Notes under the pieces: generated by a model
The model's database searches: none
The model's input: only the letters and a program-made list of their open reading frames with translations
What the model was told of the DNA's origin: nothing
Translations under genes and position numbers: made by a program
Shown: positions 49,118 to 52,210 of the stretch, piece after piece
Position numbering within the stretch: position 1 is the first letter of the stretch
How the letters are laid out: each line of letters starts with the position of its first letter
From: CBDCMJ01 sp965218875
GTDB taxonomy: Bacteria; Chloroflexota; Dehalococcoidia; Lucifugimonadales; UBA3495
Direction: 5' to 3'
DNA: 52,210 nucleotides
Assembly: GCA_965218875.1 (NCBI GenBank)
Contig: CBDCMJ010000002.1
Span: 1 to 52,210, forward strand

Positions 49118-51220
49118 TTATTGGCCCCCCTCGTCTCCCATTTGCCTTTCGTATGCTTGGCGCACGAGTCCCATAACGTAGGGTAGGTCATCGATCCCTT
49201 CGAGTCTGACTTCTACGTCTCCGTTGCCCCATCTTCCTATGTTGGTCACGTCACGCGCCATTCCTCTGGGGTCATGGAGTTCGTGGAAACCCATGTTAAG
49301 AGTCAGACTCACGCGTGTTGCCTGCGGGACTGCGTCAACGAAGTTGGTCTCAGCCTTGTAGTCGACGTAGAGTTTGAGGAACTCCTCCGAAACACATGGG
49401 TCGATGGCCAGCACCTCTCTCCTGAATTCATCGAAGAGGCCTCTGGTGTGGCTTCCTTCCGCTAGGTAGCGATGGTCCTCAATTGTGTAGGCCTCCGTTC
49501 TCTCTTCTGAGTCAGGCAGGTATGTGCGTTGGGAATCCTTGCTCAGTAGTGGGCCCTTCCATACAGTAACTGCTTCGATTGCGAGCCGTTTGGCGCGGTC
49601 ACGGATTGCGTTTTCGTCCCATTTGTCCAGTTCTCCCAGGCCTTCATTCAGTCGGAGGGGGCTTTGCTTGAAGCCGCCCTTCATGTCGCGCTTCTCCGCA
49701 AAGGGTTTGTCGCTGTATTCGGTGTTGTAGCCGGTGAGAGTCAGGTTGCCAAGTGTGTGTAGCCAGGTTTCCTGGACGTTTCTCCAGTCTTCCCCTATCG
49801 AATCTTGCCAGGGTTTCGACAGGTTCTCGTTCTGAGGGAGGATATGCTCGACTGTGTACTCGTGCACGGGAACGGGTTCTTTCCGACCGTGGTTCTCAAG
49901 TCTCCGCAGCCAATAGCTGGTGCGATTGTTATAGAGGTTCTTAGTCTGTATTTCCCTAGAGAACTCCTCGTCATTCGGGAACCGGCGATAGGACGGCATC
50001 TGCAGGAAATGGGCTAGCATGCTTTCCAGATAACGGTCCTTCTTCAATGCCCGGCCGAAGGTGGCGAAGGTGTTGTTGAGCGAGTTTGTCGGGATGGAGC
50101 AGATAGCCCTTCGGAAAACGTAGCTTTCGATATAACGTACCGCATCGGTGAAATATTTGAGCGACAACGAGTTCTTGCGGTAGTCTTCATACATTTCCAG
50201 CATCAGTGGGTATGCCACGTCTACCCTCAACTCTCGGATGTCTCGGAACGCTGCTGCGAGGTCGGGTTCAGATTCTTTGCCGAGAGCGATTGCGCAGTAG
50301 TAGTTGGCGAACTCATTTAGGTCCGCTAGGAGGGTGTCCACATTGACGGGGGTTTGGTCTTTCCCTTGGGAGTATGATTTGAACTCCTCGTAGACTCGGT
50401 CTATTTTGGGAATAGTGCCGGTTTTGATCGTCAAGTAGTGTCGCATGAACCCGTCGAAGTGCTTGCTGTAGGCATCCTGTCCGAAGGCCATCTCCATGGG
50501 CCTCCAGTAGTCAGTGTAAAGTTTTTCTTGCTGGTCGGGTTCCAGGCCCATCAGCACGTAGTTGCGTATCAGGTCCGCTTGGCTCAGTTCGAGCCCGGTG
50601 GAGTTCATGCTCTCGAAGATCAACTGGGGGTTGTCATGGCCACGGTCAAGGGAGATGTCAACGAGCAAGAGCTTTTCCAGCCCCCTACAGAGTGGTGCGA
50701 TATCCTCGCCGAGCTCCCTGACCTTCATCTCGAAAAATTCGAAATTATCCCGGACCCGAAGTGAGTTGGCCTCGGGAATCTTCCCTTGTCCTATGATGGC
50801 TAGGAGGGTCTGCTCGTCGGTCTGAGTCAACAGCAACTTGTATTGTTTCTTGCCATCCTCGTCCGGGTTGAGCAGGTAATAGTTCCGGAGTTTCCTTGCT
50901 GAAAAGCCCTCGATGGGCTCTCCGTCGCCCAGATGACGTGCGAGTGCTTCGATGATCAGGGAGACAGTTGTGAGGCGCTGCTGCCCATCGATGACCAGTA
51001 ACGGTGTTTGGCTTGAGACCTGATAGAGTCCCTTTTCTATGTAGACAATCGACCCGATGAAATGGCCTGAAATGCCGTCGTCGCTTCCAGTGCGGATTAT
51101 GTCGTCCCAGAGTTGCCTACATTGCGGTTCCGTCCATGAGTAGGTGCGCTGGTAGATAGGGATGATGAACTGGGGTGACTTCCTGAGGAACCCCAGGAGG
51201 TTGGCTTCAGTCGCCTTCAT
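49118..51220 (-). CDS. GmrSD-type type IV restriction enzyme (DUF262-DUF1524)
   Basis: 700 residues. The N-terminal DUF262 domain has IPIYQRTYSWTEPQC, GSIVYI and LLVIDGQQRLTT, the nucleotide-using half of GmrS-like enzymes. The DUF1524 HNH nuclease half has EYTVEHILPQNENL, then WLHTLGNLTLTGYN and FAEKR. The end (about 600-700, with LYVDYKAETNFVDAVPQ and LNMGFHELHDP) resembles DUF5655, often attached to such enzymes. Such single-chain proteins cut DNA with modified bases. The start has GGGAG upstream. It belongs to the same low-GC defence cluster as the restriction pair. Confidence 0.9.
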   Translation of the reverse strand: MKATEANLLGFLRKSPQFIIPIYQRTYSWTEPQCRQLWDDIIRTGSDDGISGHFIGSIVYIEKGLYQVSSQTPLLVIDGQQRLTTVSLIIEALARHLGDGEPIEGFSARKLRNYYLLNPDEDGKKQYKLLLTQTDEQTLLAIIGQGKIPEANSLRVRDNFEFFEMKVRELGEDIAPLCRGLEKLLLVDISLDRGHDNPQLIFESMNSTGLELSQADLIRNYVLMGLEPDQQEKLYTDYWRPMEMAFGQDAYSKHFDGFMRHYLTIKTGTIPKIDRVYEEFKSYSQGKDQTPVNVDTLLADLNEFANYYCAIALGKESEPDLAAAFRDIRELRVDVAYPLMLEMYEDYRKNSLSLKYFTDAVRYIESYVFRRAICSIPTNSLNNTFATFGRALKKDRYLESMLAHFLQMPSYRRFPNDEEFSREIQTKNLYNNRTSYWLRRLENHGRKEPVPVHEYTVEHILPQNENLSKPWQDSIGEDWRNVQETWLHTLGNLTLTGYNTEYSDKPFAEKRDMKGGFKQSPLRLNEGLGELDKWDENAIRDRAKRLAIEAVTVWKGPLLSKDSQRTYLPDSEERTEAYTIEDHRYLAEGSHTRGLFDEFRREVLAIDPCVSEEFLKLYVDYKAETNFVDAVPQATRVSLTLNMGFHELHDPRGMARDVTNIGRWGNGDVEVRLEGIDDLPYVMGLVRQAYERQMGDEGGQ

Positions 51221-51417
51221 TGATCCGCTCCCTGGGCACAGAGAATCTTCTCCGGCAGTTTACTCGGTTCCGTTTGCCTATAGGTGATGGCCCAACTAGC
51301 CACCTTGCGCCGCCTCTTTGACTGGACCCGGATTTAGGCGAGTGCGGTTCCCGTTGCACTGCCTTCCGGTGGTTGTGGGTTTTCGGCGTTCTCCTATGAG
51401 GATACTCCAGCACTCTT
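51221..51417. other. Short spacer after the defence genes; nothing seen
   Basis: No credible gene, hairpin with T tract, or repeat. Confidence 0.5.
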
Positions 51418-51689
51418 TCAACCAGGGGGCCTGAGCTGGTTTATCAAAGCCCGGCGGACAGAGCTGGTGCTAATGCTCTCCCAAATACCCATTTCCACCG
51501 TGGCTCCGACTACATCTTGGACCTCGGCTATATCATAGTCCTTCATCGCAACGTCGACTTGATCCTGGTCATTGAGCAACAAGATAGGGGCATGGGTATG
51601 TTTATGAGTTGCCGTCCGGCTCAGGACACCAGCGGCGTTAGTTCCTGTTGTTCCTTCCCTGTTAACCACAGACGATATTTCTTCGCCAT
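51418..51689 (-). pseudogene. N-terminal remnant of an IS630-family transposase
   Basis: From ATG 51689 the frame reads KKYRLWLTGKEQQELTPLVS and stops. A second frame continues with RTATHKHTHAPILLLNDQDQ, VDVAMKDYDIAEVQDVVGAT and SISTSSVRRAL to 51418. Joined, this resembles the HTH half of IS630 transposases (compare KYAVRLTPEQREELRRLI and ARILLKSDDG in the intact IS at the left). The catalytic half is missing. The relation is by eye and moderate. Confidence 0.5.
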
Positions 51690-51818
51690 CAACCTATCCA
51701 CCCGTCCGCAAGGCTTTTCGGCTCTAGCCCGTAGTTTCCTACCAGCCATCAATTCAAAGGTGCTGGTCTATTAGGGCTGCTTATTGCAATCGGCCAACAA
51801 CCCCCACAAAGAAGGCAA

Positions 51819-52031
51819 TTAGTCTTCTGTGGACGCTTGGCTTGCGGCATCCTGCTTTTGACGGTCAATCCAGTCTTCGAGGTCTGACCGCTTGAATCTC
51901 CAAGTGCCAGCCACCTTGAAACCTGGCAACCGGCCGCGCTGAACCAACCGATAGACCGTTTTCTCGTCAACGTTGAGGTGCCTTGCAACGTCTCGCACAG
52001 TCATTGTTTGAGCCAATAGGTCGTCTTCCAT
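51819..52031 (-). CDS. AlpA/excisionase-like HTH protein
   Basis: 70 residues. A single winged-helix domain of the excisionase type: TVRDVARHLNVDEKTVYRLV, then QRGRLPGFKVAGTWRFKRSD and LEDWI. Such proteins act as excision factors or regulators of nearby integrases. No integrase is next to it within the window, so the partner may lie to the right or be the serine recombinase. It could mark the right end of an element. Confidence 0.85.
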   Translation of the reverse strand: MEDDLLAQTMTVRDVARHLNVDEKTVYRLVQRGRLPGFKVAGTWRFKRSDLEDWIDRQKQDAASQASTED

Positions 52032-52210
52032 GACTGCACCCTCAGAAATTTCGTGAAGGATAACAGAGATACAGGGGGTAAGCTAGTCCAAACCTGGGCA
52101 ATTGGCCGGGCAGGAATTTGCCTATCCAGCGATTACCTCATTACAATTGGGAAATCAAGTAACCGAGTCAATGACAGGAAGGTTAAAGGACCATTAGCGT
52201 CTCGAAAACG
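52032..52210. other. Window edge; no gene seen
   Basis: AT-richer upstream region of the excisionase-like gene. No tRNA, repeat of the left tRNA-Ile fragment, or clear promoter recognised. Confidence 0.4.

Noticed and set aside
51819..52031. Calling the excisionase-like gene the right end of the element
   Set aside because: No attachment-site repeat of the tRNA-Ile fragment was seen near it, so the boundary is unproven.

Overview
The window looks like a chromosomal stretch of a GC-rich bacterium carrying an integrated conjugative-type element (ICE). I lean towards Chloroflexota (Dehalococcoidia/SAR202-like). The reasons are a very large fibronectin-type/Ig-like secreted protein, a surface-domain remnant of a type I associate with that phylum, a one-polypeptide GAF-PAS-kinase-receiver-winged-helix regulator, and frequent GTG/TTG starts. 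This assignment is inference, not a database result.

Left edge (1-3.4 kb): a small gene fragment, an intact tRNA-Ser(UGA), and a decayed tyrosine integrase split by an IS630-family element inserted at CTAG. Next comes the 3' half of a tRNA-Ile (3360-3404), which marks a recombination junction. Integration and control module (3.3-8.3 kb): a large serine recombinase, a ribbon-helix-helix protein, an ImmA/IrrE-type metallopeptidase and an XRE repressor run leftwards. From the other side of a candidate operator, small helix-turn-helix (HTH) proteins run rightwards.

Conjugation module (8.3-18.9 kb, minus strand): a Replic_Relax-type protein, a VirD4/TraD-type coupling ATPase, a VirB4 ATPase, two pilin-like proteins, a PrgI/VirB3-like fusion, a VirB6-like channel protein and an exported protein. 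No classical relaxase was found. A coiled-coil gene and a nearly 1-kb repeat-rich non-coding region (20.1-21.1 kb, candidate origin) follow.

DNA-processing operon (21.1-32.2 kb, plus strand): primase, Rad52-like annealing protein, DUF7007 and TSCPD small proteins, a Cas4/RecB-type nuclease with an iron-sulphur cysteine set, SSB, RadC, zinc-binding proteins, an adenine methyltransferase and a SNF2-type helicase. Many of these genes are followed by a GC-rich hairpin. The operon continues into a PRTRC cassette (32.3-36.7 kb): a ubiquitin-like protein C, an E2-like protein B, a JAMM peptidase A and an E1-like ThiF protein, then a DUF2958 fusion and a duplicated copy of the helicase tail. A second set of HTH genes, pointing inward, mirrors the left set at 37.1-38.3 kb.

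Right part (38.6-52.2 kb): a 1366-aa secreted Fn3/Ig-like protein, a MITE-like element, the hybrid sensor/regulator, and a defence cluster of lower GC. That cluster holds a PLD-type restriction nuclease convergent with an N6-adenine methyltransferase, and a GmrSD-type (DUF262/DUF1524) type IV restriction enzyme. It ends in an IS630 remnant and an AlpA/excisionase-like HTH protein. The most notable system is the ubiquitin-like PRTRC cassette embedded in the element, together with the helicase tail motif repeated at its end.
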